Origin: Papaver somniferum
Taxonomy: Eukaryota; Streptophyta; Magnoliopsida; Ranunculales; Papaveraceae
Length of the DNA: 64,000 nucleotides
Direction of reading: 5' to 3'
NCBI RefSeq assembly: GCF_003573695.1
Contig: NC_039361.1
Coordinates: forward strand, 93,806,643-93,870,642
In this document: one piece after another, positions 1 to 11,439 of the stretch
How the letters are laid out: every line of letters starts with the position of its first letter
Position numbering within the stretch: the stretch's first letter is position 1
Made by a program: the position numbers and the translations under genes
The notes under the pieces: generated by a model
The model's database searches: none
What the model was told of the DNA's origin: nothing
The model's input: only the letters and a program-made list of their open reading frames with translations

Positions 1-396
1 TAAACCAAAGGGGCAAAAAAATATTTAAAACACATAAAATAAGCTCCTAAACACTTAAAAACAACATAAAGAAGAAAACTAGGTAAATTAGAAACGTTTT
101 CGCCCCTTATTTCCAAATCTAAAATTCTTCTTCTTGGGAATGAGACCAACCATAATTTGAGTCAAATCATAGTCACCATAAGTCTCTTTGTAATCATCTT
201 CATAATCAGCATAAGTTTCAGCATAGTCACAATTCTCTTCATTTTCATCTGAAGCATAACTACCACCTGGAACAAGCTTAATAGGAGATTGAGCTTTTTT
301 CTAGTTAACATTCTATCTAGTTGCTCTTTTTTTTCTTTGAAATAGTCTTGTCTATAAACTGGATCTCTAATGAATTTAGCACGCACTTCATCAATC
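1..396 (-). mobile_element. Element A: 3' part of an ORF1-only LINE derivative
   Basis: Minus-strand fragment cut by the window edge on its 3' side and joined directly to satellite DNA at about 396 on its 5' side, so it is 5'-truncated in the ORF1 C-terminus. Its 3' UTR holds the same CCCTTTGGTTTA stretch as B and C, and its C-terminal coding module matches B. There is no ORF2 between the ORF1 stop and the 3' UTR. The tail and left target-site copy lie outside the window. Confidence 0.75.
88..392 (-). pseudogene. C-terminal fragment of ORF1-only LINE ORF1 protein (element A)
   Basis: The fragment begins with residues like RAKFIRDPVYRQDYFKEK and EQLDRM, which match the C-terminal module of the ORF1 protein in B (QFIRSPSFRQEYFKEN, EQMERM). 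A frameshift near position 305 moves the frame. In the second frame the SPIKLVPG motif of B resumes, followed by an acidic tyrosine-rich stretch and a basic end (GNKGRKRF), with the stop at 88-90. The DUF4283-like domain and zinc knuckle are missing through truncation. The module's function is unknown; acidic and basic tails would suit RNA or protein contacts (inference). It is a dead copy. Confidence 0.7.
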
Positions 397-3300
397 TATC
401 TAAAATAGTCTAGAAAAATGTATTGTAATCACAAATAATATGTTCTAAGGCATTACGTCTAGTGAAAATTGCATTTCTATGTACGTTGATTCAAGAAATT
501 ATGAAGGAAGTCAAATTTCACAATATAAGAAGGATGAAAGACCGCCAGAACTAATCAAAATTCTAACAAATTTCATCTATTTGAATCAAATTAAAAGACA
601 AAGCCAATAAAAAATAATCTACACTCTTCGTTATAAGTCGTAAGTTGATTTCTGAGACTAAATTGTAAACTAGATAAACTCATCTTTAATAGAAAAAATT
701 TGAAAAATGTATTGTAATCGCAATTAATATGTTCTAAGGCAGTACGTCTAGAAAAAATTGCATTTCTATGTACGTTGATTCAAGAAAATATGAAGGAAGT
801 CAAATTTCACAGTAGAAGAAGGTTGAAAGACCAAGCAGAACAAATCCAAATCCTAACAAATTTCATCTATATTGAATCAGATAGAAAGGCAAATCCAATA
901 CAAAAATAAAGAGTTCATAAATATGTTGAATTTTATATACGTTAACTCAAAATAGTCTACACAGTTCGTTATAAGTCGGAAGTTGATTTCTGGGACTAAA
1001 TTGTAAACTAGATAAACTCATCTTTAACAGAAAAAGTTTGAAAAATGTATTGTAATTACAAATAATATGTTCTAAGGCATTCCGTCTAGTAAAAATTGCA
1101 TTTCTATGTACGTTGATTCAAGAAAATATGAAGGAAGTCAAATTTCACTATAGAAGAAGGACGAAAGACCAAGCAGAAGTAACCCAAATCCTAACAAATT
1201 TCATCTATCTTGAATCAAATAGAAATACAAAGCCAACACAAAAAGAAACTTTTCATAAAAATGTTGAATTTATATAAGTTAACTCAAAAAGTCTACGCAC
1301 TTCGTTATAAGTCGGAAATTGATTTCTGAGACTAAATTGTAAACTAGATAAACTTATCTTTAACAGAAAAAGTTTGAAAAATGTATTGTAATTACAATTA
1401 ATATGTTCTAAGGCAATACATCTAGTAAAAATTGCATTTCTATGTACGTTGATTCAAGAAAATATGAAGGAAGTCAAATTTCACCATAGAAGAAGGATGA
1501 AAGACCAAGAAAAACTAATCCAAGTCCTAACATATTCCATCTATCTTGAATCAAATAGAAAGGCAAAGCCAACACAAAAAGAAAGAGTTCATAAAAATGT
1601 TAAATTTTATATATGTTAACTGAAAAAAGTCTACACACTTCGTTATTAGTCGGAAATTGATTTCTGGGACTAAATTGTATACTAGATAAACTCATCTTTA
1701 ACAGAAAAAGTTTGAAAAATGTATTGTGATTACAATTAATATGTTCTAAGGCAATACATATAGTAAAAATTGCATTTCTATGTACGTTGATTCAAGAAAA
1801 TATGAAGGAAGTCAATTTTCAAAATAGAAAAAGGATGAAAGACCATGCAGAACTAATCCATCAATCCTAATTAATTTCATCTATCTTGAATCAAATCGAA
1901 AGAGAAATCTAACACAAGAAGAAAGAGTTCCCAAAAATGTTGAATTTTAGATATGTTAATTCAAAAAAGTCTACACACTTCGTTATAAGTCGGAAATTGA
2001 TTTCTGAGACTAAATTGTAAACTAGATAAACTCATCTTTAACAGAAAAAATTTGAAAAATGTATTGTAATCGCAATTAATATGTTCTAAGGCAATACGTC
2101 AAGTAAAAATTACATTTCTATGTACGTTGATTCAAGAAAATATGAAGGAAGTCAAATTTCACAGTAGAAGAAGGTTGAAAGACCAAGCAGAACTAATCCA
2201 AATCCTAACAAATTTCATCTATATTGAATCAGATAGAAAGGCATAGCAAATACAAAAATAAAGAGTTCATAAATATGTTGAATTTTATATACGTTAGCTC
2301 AAAATAGTCTACACACTTCGTTATAAGTCGGAAGTTGATTTCTGAGACTAAATTGTAAACTAGATAAATTCATCTTTAACTGAAAAAGTTTGAAAAATAT
2401 ATTGTAATTACAATCAATATGTTCTAAGGTAATACCTCTAATAAAAATTTCATTTCTATGTACGTTGATTCAAGAAAATATCAAGGAAGTCAAATTTCAC
2501 AATAGAAGAAAGTTGAAAGATAGTGCAGAACTAATCCAAATCCTAACAAATTTCATCTATCTTGAATCAAATAGAAAGACAAAGCCAACAGAAAAAGAAA
2601 GAGTTCATAAAAATGTTGAATTTAATATACGTTAACTCAAAAAAGGCTACACACTTTGTTATAAGCCGGAAATTGATTTCTGAGACTAAATTGTAAACTA
2701 GATAAACTCATCTTTAACAGAAAAAGTTTGAAAAATGTATTGTAATTATAATTAATATGTTCGAAGGCAATACGTCTAGTAAAAATTGCATTTCTATGTA
2801 CGTTGATTCAAGAAAATATGAAGGAAGTCAAATTTCACAATAGAAGAAAGATGAAAGGCCATGCAGAACTAATCCAAATCCTAACAAATTTCATCTATCT
2901 TGAATCAGATAGCAACACAAAGCCAATACCAATATAAAAAGTTCATAAATATGTTGAATTTTATATATGTTAACTCAAAATAGTCTACACAGTTCGTTAT
3001 AAGTCGGAAGTTGATTTCTGAGACTAAATTGTAAACTAGATAAATTCATCTTTAACAGAAAAAGTTTGAAAAATGTATTGTAATTACAATTAATATGTTC
3101 CAAGGCAATACGTCTAGTAAAAATTGCATTTCTATGTACGTTGATTCAAGAAAATATGAAGGAAGTCAAATTTCACAATAGAAGAAGGATGAAAGACCAT
3201 GCAGAACTAATTCAAATCCTAACAAACTTCATCTATCTTGAATCAAATAGAAAGACAAAGCCAACATAAAAAGAAAGAGTTCATAAAAATATTGAATTTT

Positions 3301-5405
3301 ATACACGTTAACTCAAAAAAGTATACACACTTCGTTATAAGTCGAAATTGACTTCTGAGACTAAATTGTAAACTAGATAAACTCATCTTTAACAGAAAAT
3401 GTTTGCAAAAAGTATTGTAATCACAATTAATATGTTCTAAGGCAATACGTCTAGTAAAAATTGCATTTCTATGTACGTTGATTCAAGAAAATATGAAGGA
3501 AGTCAAATTTCACAATAGAAGAAAGATGAAAGGCCATGCAGAACTAATCCAAATCCTAACAAATTTCATCTATCTTGAATCAAATAGAAATACAAATCCA
3601 ACACAAAAACAAATAGTTCATAAAAATGTTGAATTTTATATACGTTAACTCAAAAAAGTCTACACATTTCGTTATAAGTCGGAAATTTATTTCTGAGACT
3701 AAATTGTAAACTAGATAAACTCATCTTTAACAGAAAAAGTTTGAAAAATGTATTGTTATTACAATTAATATGTTCTAAGGTAATAAATCTAGTAAAAATT
3801 GCATTTATATGTACGTTGATTCAAGAAAATATGAAGGAAGTCGAATTTCACAATAGAAGAAAGATGAAAGGCCATGCAAAACTAATCCAAATCCTAACAA
3901 ATTTCATCATCTTGAATCAAATAGAAGGACAAAGCCAATATAAAAAGAAAGAATTCATAAAAATGTTGAATTTTATATACGTTAACTCAAAAAAGTCTAC
4001 ACATTTCATTATAAGTCGGAAATTGATTTCTGAGATTAAATTGTAAACTAGATAAACTCATCTTTAATACAAAAAGTTTTAAAAATATATTGTAATTACA
4101 ATTAATATGTTCTAAGGAAATACGTCTAGTAAAAATTGCATTTCTATGTACGTTGATTCAAGAAAATATGAAGGAAGTCATATTTCACAATAGAAGAAGG
4201 ATGAAACACCAAGCAGAACTAATCCAAATCCTAACAAATTTCATCTATCTTGAATCAGATAGAAAGACAAAGCCAATACAAAAATAAAGAGTTTATAAAT
4301 ATGTTGAATTTTATATACGTTAACTCAAAATAGTCTACACACTTCTTTATAAGTCGGTAGCTGATTTCTGAGACTAAATTGTAAACTAGATAAACTCATC
4401 TTTAACAGAAAAAGATTGAAAATATATTGTAATTACAATTAATATGTTCTAAGGTAATACCTTTAATAAAAATTTAATTTCTATGTACGTTGATTCAAGA
4501 AAATATGAAGGAAGTCAAATTTCACAATAGAAAAAAGATGAAATATCATGCAGAACTAATCCAAATCCTAACAAATTTCATCTATCTTGAATCAGATAGA
4601 AAGACAAAGCCAACATAAAAATAAAGAGTTCATAAAAATGTTGAATTTTATATACGTTAACTCAAAAAAGTCTACACATTTTGTTATAAGTCGGAAATTG
4701 ATTTCTGAGACTAAATTGTAAACTAGATAAACTCGTCTTTAACAGAAAATTTTGAAAAATGTATTGTAATCAGAATTAATATGTTCTAAGGCAATACATC
4801 TAGTAAAAATTGCATTTCTATGTACGTTGATTCAAGAAAATATGAAGGAAGTCGAATTTCACAATAGAAGAAGGTTGAAAGACCAAGCATAACTAATCCA
4901 AATCCTGACAAATTTTATCTATCTTGAATCAAATAGAAAGACAAATCAAACACAAAAGGAAAGAGTTCATAAAAATGTTAAATTTTGTATATGTTAACTG
5001 AAAAAAGTCTACACACTTCGTTATAAGTCGGAAGTTTATTTCTGAGACTAAATTGTAAACTAGATAAATTCATCTTTAACAGAAAAGTTTTAAAAATATA
5101 TTGTAATTACAATTAATATGTTCTAATGTAATACCTCTAATATTAATTTCATTTCTATGTACGTTGATTCAAGAAAATATCAAGGAAGTCAAATTTTACA
5201 ATAGAAGAAGGTTGAAAGACCAAGCAGAACTAATTCAAATCCTAACAAATTTCATCTATCTTGATTTAGATAGAAAGACAAAGCCAATACAAAAATAAAG
5301 AGTTCATAAATATGTTGAATTTTATATACGTTAACTCAAAATAGTCTACACACTTCTTTATAAGTCGGAAGTTGATTTCTGAGACTAAATTTTAAACTAG
5401 ATAAA
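397..5405. repeat. Satellite array block 1 (about 338-bp monomer, about 15 copies)
   Basis: Recurring anchors such as AACTAGATAAACTCATC recur every 336-340 bp (for example at 1011, 1347, 1685, 2025, 2363, 2701, 3039). Monomers carry a conserved TACGTTGATTCAAG, a TTCGTTATAAGTCGGAA motif and the ACTAGATAAA anchor. Two subtypes mix: one reads GCAATACGTCTAGT, the other GTAATACCTCTAAT. Monomers differ by scattered substitutions, and those next to element A are more degenerate. The short open frames here are chance and show no selection for coding. Confidence 0.95.
5393..5405. repeat. Target-site duplication of element B (left copy)
   Basis: TAAACTAGATAAA occurs here and again at 8026-8038, exactly bounding B. 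It is satellite sequence, so part of the match is expected in any case; the clean flanking of both element ends makes it a credible 13-bp duplication. Confidence 0.7.
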
Positions 5406-5472
5406 AAAAAAAAATTTGTTAAGTCCAAAGTTTATTATAACAAAAAAACGTAATTACAAGAATTACAAATTT

Positions 5473-5487
5473 GGAGCACAAAACTCC
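5473..5487 (-). other. 3'-UTR hairpin of element B
   Basis: On the minus strand GGAG, loop TTTTGTG, CTCC forms a 4-bp stem about 65 bases before the element end. Element C has a longer hairpin in the matching place. It is a candidate RT recognition structure (inference). Confidence 0.5.
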
Positions 5488-5570
5488 CTACCCCCATAAA
5501 CCAAAGGGTTCTAAATAACTTTTAAGAAATAACAAAAGTAATAACCACAAAAAAAGAAAATTAAAAGAAT

Positions 5571-7909
5571 CTACCTATATCTATAGCCAACTCCTTTCAA
5601 TTTACTTCTGCTGCTACCAACTCTATACGATTTGCTCTTAGAAAAAATTTCATCCAAAATATCCGTATCAAAAGCATAATTACCCAAGATATCTTCATCT
5701 TCATCCACATAAAACTCTCCGTCTTCATCCTCAGTGGAGTTACCAGGAACAAGCTTAATAGGAGACAACTTACTAGGAGATTTTTTCTTTGAATTCATTC
5801 TTTCCATTTGCTCCCTATTTTCTTTGAAATATTCTTGTCTAAAAGATGGACTTCTAATGAACTGAGCACGCACATCTTCCAACTGAATATTGCTTGCCAC
5901 CTCTAATTCTTCCTTAGACAAAATATTATTCTTATCAAAAACAGTATCAACCAACCCCGCTTGAATTTCCATGTTAGTGTCACGGCTCGGAGATTCCTCA
6001 ATAGACTTGCTGGGAGAAGATTCCAAACTTGAATTAGATTGCAATGAACACTTTGCTATAATATTAGCAGCCTGTTTGGAAACTTTCCTAGCTTTTTTCC
6101 TTGCTAAAATGTCAGCATCAACCTCACACCAATTTTTAGAGCCCATACTAACATTTGAGTCACTAGATTCCAATTGTTCCTCCTCCTCCTCAATAATAAC
6201 ATTATCAAGGCCTAACTCAGATGCTAGGACATCAAATTTGTTTTTAACCACAACTTCAGTTTGCATCAACTCATCCACAAAAGGAGTATAATCATTCTCA
6301 AAAGGAGTAAAAGAGAAATAAGTACCTTTACTAGGGGATTTCTTTCCTTTCACTTCAGTCCATTCGTCATTAGAAAAACTCTGTGCAGCCATGTCTTCCT
6401 GATTTTTACGTAAAGCTATATCTTTCTGAGCTGCAATAGCATTTTTACAATGAATAAACTTCATCTGAGCTTCACGCAACTCAACAGCAGATTTAGCAAG
6501 CTCCTTTTCCAACTGATTAGCTTCATCAATAACTTCAGTAGGAGTGTTTTTATGTTTTATCAATTCAACCACGGACTGAGCACCAGACTCAAGTGCATCT
6601 GCATGGCCTACATTGATAGAATCTGTACGTGCATTATCTTCTTTAGATGTAGTTTCACGAGACCCAACAGTTTCTGAAGTTTTAAAAGATTTAGGTTTTG
6701 GTTTGTTCACGGCATGTATCCCATCTTTGGTCACAGATTTAGCCACGAAATTTTGTTTGTTCACGACCCTTGTCTGGGTTTCCAACTCAGACACGGACTG
6801 AACTTCAGAGTTTTGCTTCTTCTCGGACTGAATTTGAGTATTAGATGTCACTTGCGTAACTTTTGCATGGTCTGCATGAGCAGATTGTGTACGTGCAGCA
6901 AGCGCTTCCTTGGCTGCAATTGCGTTTTGCAATCTAAGCTGAGCTTCACAAACCTCAGATTCAGAGCGATCAAGCTCCTCCTTCAACTGTGTATCATCAG
7001 CTGAAGCACCAATCGTATTATCCTCCATATTATCCAGATTCAAAGACTTCTCCTCTTCCTCATCAGTTTTAGCTGATTTTGCTTGCCAAACTTGGATTGT
7101 AGGTTTATAAACATTTTTTTTTCCTTACCAGCAGTCTTCATGCTATTCTTCTTTTTGCATTCACCATTAACATGCCCAATAATATTGCAAGATAAACAGA
7201 ATTTAGGTGAATTTGGTATATCAACATATTGCCAAAATTTTTTACCTCCTGCAATGATAGAGATGCGCTCAGGAATATGCTTTGCGAAGTCTATATCTAC
7301 CAAAACAGCTGCGAAGTGACCATATTCCATATTTAGGGTTCTTTGATTCACCACAATTGGTGTTCCAAGGATTTTCCCAATAGAAAGTAATGATCTCTCA
7401 GTCCATATCTCAATAGGGAGACCAAGAAAACGTACCCAAACAGCTGCATGGGACGTTCTTTGTTTATCAGGATTAAAATCTGGGTACCAATCAATCAACC
7501 TCAGAATTTGTTGATTGACAAACCACTTTTCAGCACGTATCTTCTCCTTGTCCAATTCTGATGATAACATAATAACAAAGAATCCTTTGCTCATAGGTAT
7601 AAACTTACACCTATTCTTAAGTTTTCATTGATTTTCAAGGATTTTTTGAACCTCCACAAACTTTAAACCTGTAGCATCCAGCCTAGCTATGAAGCTATGT
7701 TGAAATGGCTTACACCCTTCCTGATAATAATCATTAGGAATGACAAGAGCTGGCTCACCCTCAACAAGAGTAGGGTTTGGTAACAAAGAAATATCAACTG
7801 AAGTTGGATTTAGGGTTTTACGTTCCCTAACTTTTTCAGCAAAAGAAACTGTTTTAGCATGGCTCTGATTTGAGCTACTAGGAATGTTAACTGAAGAATG
7901 AATCATCAT
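5571..7909 (-). pseudogene. ORF1 protein of ORF1-only LINE (element B): DUF4283-like, CCHC knuckle, coiled C-terminus
   Basis: Start at 7909 (MMIHSSVN). The N-terminal part (7909-7210) is DUF4283-like, with SLLPNPTLVEGEPALVIP, GTPIVVNQRTLNMEYGHFA and VLVDIDFAKHIP. The zinc knuckle CLSCNIIGHVNGEC is CX2CX4HX4C. A long charged region with heptad-like stretches follows (LKEELDRSESEVCEAQLRL, ANQLEKELAKSAVELREAQ), then the module SPSFRQEYFKENREQMERM and an acidic end. Lesions: a TGA in place of the conserved Trp codon at 7625-7627 and a frameshift near 7115 in a T run. Repaired, it would be about 780 residues. The likely role is nucleic-acid binding and RNP formation, as for plant L1 ORF1 proteins. 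It is broken and unlikely to be expressed whole. Confidence 0.8.
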
Positions 7910-8883
7910 GAATCAAAGAATTGATTCTGATAATCCAAATACGTAAATCTTGAAACCCTAAACGTGAAATTGGTTTTCCAAAGTCTCCAAAAAGAGAAAA
8001 AAACGGACATTCTCTTTCCTCTTCGTAAACTAGATAAATTCATCTTTAACAGAAAAAGTTTGAAAAATATATTGTAATTACAATTAATATGTTCTAAGGA
8101 AATATGTCAAGTAAAAATTGCATTTCTGTATACGTTGATTCAAGAAAATATGAAGGAAGTCAAATTTCACAATAAAAGAAAGATGCAAGGCCGTGCAGAA
8201 CTAATCCAAATCCTAACAAATTCCATCTATCTTGAATCAAATAGAAAGACAAAGCCAACACAAAAACAAAAAAGAGTTCATAAAAATGTTGAATTTTATA
8301 TACGTTAACTCAAAAAAGTCTACACATTTCGTTATAAGTCGGAAATTGATTTCTGAGACTAAATTGTAAACTAGATAAAGTTATCTTTAACAGAAAAAGT
8401 TTGAAAAATGTATTGTAATTACAATTAATATGTTCTAAGGCAATACGTCTAGTGAAAAATGCATTTCTATGTAATTTGATTCAAGAAAATACGAAGGAAG
8501 TCAAATTTCACAATAGAAGAAAGATGAAAGGCCATGCAGAACTAATCCAAATCCTAACAAATTTCATCTATCTTGAATCAAATAGAAAGACAAAGCCAAC
8601 ACAAAAACAAAAAAGAGTTCATAAAAATGTTGAATTTTATATACGTTAACTCAAAAAAGTCTACACATTTCGTTATAAGTCGGAAATTGATTTCTGAGAC
8701 TAAATTGTAAACTAGATAAACTCATCTTTAACAGAAAAAGTTATAAAAATGTATTGGAATTACAATTAATATGTTCTAAGGCAATACGTCTAACAAAAAT
8801 TGCATTTCTATGTACGTTGATTCAAGAAAATATGAAGGAAGTCAAATTTCACAATATAAGAAGGATGAAATACCATGCAGAAC

Positions 8884-10745
8884 TAATCCAAATCCTAACA
8901 AAATTCATCTATCTTGAATCAAATAGAAATAAAAAGCCAACACAAAAAGAAAGAGTTCATAAAAATGTTGAATTTAATATACGTTAACTCAAAAAAGTCT
9001 ACACACTTCGTTATAAGTCGGAAATTGATTTCTGAGACTAAATTGTAAACTAGATAATCTCATCTTTAACAGAAAAAGTTTGAAAAATATATTGTAATTA
9101 CAATTAATATGTTCTAAGGTAATACCTCTAATAAAAGTTTCATTTCTATGTACGTTAATTCAAGAAAATATCAAGGAAGTCAAACTTCACAATAGAAGAA
9201 GGTTCAAAGACCAAGCAGAACTATTCCAAATCCTAACAAATTTCATCTATCTTGAATCAGACAGAAAGACAAAGCCAATACAAAAATAAAGAGTTAATAA
9301 ATTTATTGAATTTTATATACGTTAACTCAAAATAGTCTACACACTTCGTTGTAAGTCGGAAGCTGATTTCTGAGACTAAATTGTAAACTAGATAAATTCA
9401 TATTTAATAGAAAAAGTTTGAAAAAATATATTATAATTACAATTAATATGTTCTAAGGTAATACCTCTAATAAAAATTTCATTTCTATGTACGTTGATTC
9501 AAGAAAATATCAAGGAAGTCAAATTTCACAATAGAAAAAAGATGAAATATCATGCAAAATTAATCCAAATCCTAACAAATTTCATCTATCTTGAATCAGA
9601 TAGAAAGATAAAGCCAGCATAAAAAGAAAGAGTTCATAAAAATGTTGAATTTTATATACGTTAACTCAAAAAAGTCTACACATTTCGTTATAAGTCGGAA
9701 ATTGATTTCTGAGACTAAATTGTAAACTAGATAAAGTTATCTTTAATTGAAAAAGTTTGAAAAATGTATTGTAATTACAATTAATATGTTCTAAGGCAAT
9801 ACGTCTAGTGAAAATTGCATCTCTATGTAATTTGATTTTAGAAAATACGAAGGAAGTCAAATTTCACAATAGAAGAAAGATGAAAGGCCATGCAGAACTA
9901 ATCCAAATCCTAACAAATTTCATCTATCTTGAATCAAATAAAAGTACAAAGCCAACACAAAAAGAAAGAGTTCATAAAAATGTTGAATTTTATATACGTT
10001 AACTCAAAAAATTCTACACATTTCGTTATAAGTCGGAAATTTATTTCTGAGACTAAATTGTAAACTAGATAAACTCATCTTTAACAGAAAAAGTTATAAA
10101 AATGTATTGGAATTACAATTAATATGTTCTAAGGCAATACGTCTAACAAAAATTGCATTTCTATGTACGTTGATTCAAGAAAATATGAAGGAAGTCAAAT
10201 TTCACAATATAAGAACGATGAAATACCATGCAGAACTAATCCAAATCCTAACAAATTTCATCTATCTTGAATCAAATAGAAAGACAAATCCAACACAAAA
10301 AGAAAGAGTTCATAAAAATATTGAATTTAATATACGTTAACTCAAAAAAGTCTACACACTTCGTTATGAGTCGGAAATTGATTTATGAGACTAAATTGTA
10401 AACTAGATAAACTCATCTTTAACATAAAAAGTTATAAAAATGTATTGGAATTACAATTAATATGTTCTAAGGCAATACGTTTAGTAAAAATTGCATTTCT
10501 ATGTACGTTGATTCAAGAAAATATGAAGGAAGTCAAATTTCACAATAGAAGAAAGATGAAAGGCCATGCAGAACTAATCCAAATCCTAACAAATTTCATC
10601 TATCTTGAATCAAATAGAAAGACAAAGCCAACACAAAAAGAAAGAGTTCATAAAAATGTTGAATTTTATATACGTTAACTCAAAAAAGTCTACACACTTC
10701 GTTATAAGTCGGAAATTGATTTCTGAGACTAAATTGTAAACTAGA
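8884..10745. repeat. Satellite segment duplicated at 14861-16128
   Basis: Private variants are shared with the second copy: AGAAATAAAAAGCC, GGTTCAAAGACC, AAGAACGATG and GTATTGGAATTAC. The offset is 5977 bp before the 21-N gap and 5383 bp after it, so the second copy lacks about 615 bp that the first copy has at 9398-10012. Confidence 0.8.
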
Positions 10746-11439
10746 TAAACTCATGTTTAACAGAAAAAAGTTTGAAAAATGTATTGTAATTACCATTAAT
10801 ATGTTCTGAGGCAATACGTCTAGTAAAAATTGCATTTCTATGTACGTTGATTCAAGAAAATATGAAGGAAGTCAAATTTCACAATAGAAGAAGGATGAAA
10901 GACCATGTAGAACTAATCCAAATCCTAACAAATTCCATCTATCTTGAATCAAATAGAAAGACAAAGCCAACACAAAAAGAAAGAGTTCATAAAAATGTTG
11001 AATTTTATATACGTTAACTCAAAAAAGTCAACACATTTCGTTATAAGTCGGAAATTGATTTCTGAGACTAAATTGTAAATTTGATAAACTCATCTTTAAC
11101 AGAAAAAGTTTGAAAAATGTATTGTAATTGCAATTAATATGTTCAAAGGCAATACGTCTAGTAAAAATTGCATTTCTATGTACGTTGATTCAAGAAAATA
11201 TGAAGGAAGTCAAATTTCACAATAGAAGAAAGATGAAAGACCATGCAGAACTAATCCAAATCCTAACAAATTTCATCTATCTTGAATCAAATAGAAAGAC
11301 AAAGCCAACACAAAAAAAAGAGTTCATAAAAATGTTGAATTTTATATACGTTAACTCAAAAAAGTCTACACATTTCGTTATAAGTCGGAAATTGATTTCT
11401 GAGACTAAATTGTAAACTAGATAAACTCATCTTTAACAG

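Larger units (their letters stand above)
5406..8025 (-). mobile_element. Element B: full ORF1-only (non-autonomous) LINE derivative
   Basis: A 2.6-kb minus-strand insertion in satellite DNA with a 13-bp target-site duplication. On the minus strand it has a short 5' UTR (8025 to 7910), one long ORF1 (7909 to 5571) and a 165-bp 3' UTR, with no endonuclease, RT or RNase H. It resembles the half-L1 (HAL1) design known in mammals; I infer trans-mobilisation by the ORF2 of full relatives. The tail is odd: on the minus strand the end reads TTAACAAA followed by T residues, not A residues. Confidence 0.85.

Noticed and set aside
3741..4046. Open frame of 101 codons in the satellite, similar to many 60-97-codon frames across 8452-26122
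   Set aside because: They are in-register readings of the satellite monomer; length varies with chance stops, and variants between monomers ignore codon structure. Not genes.
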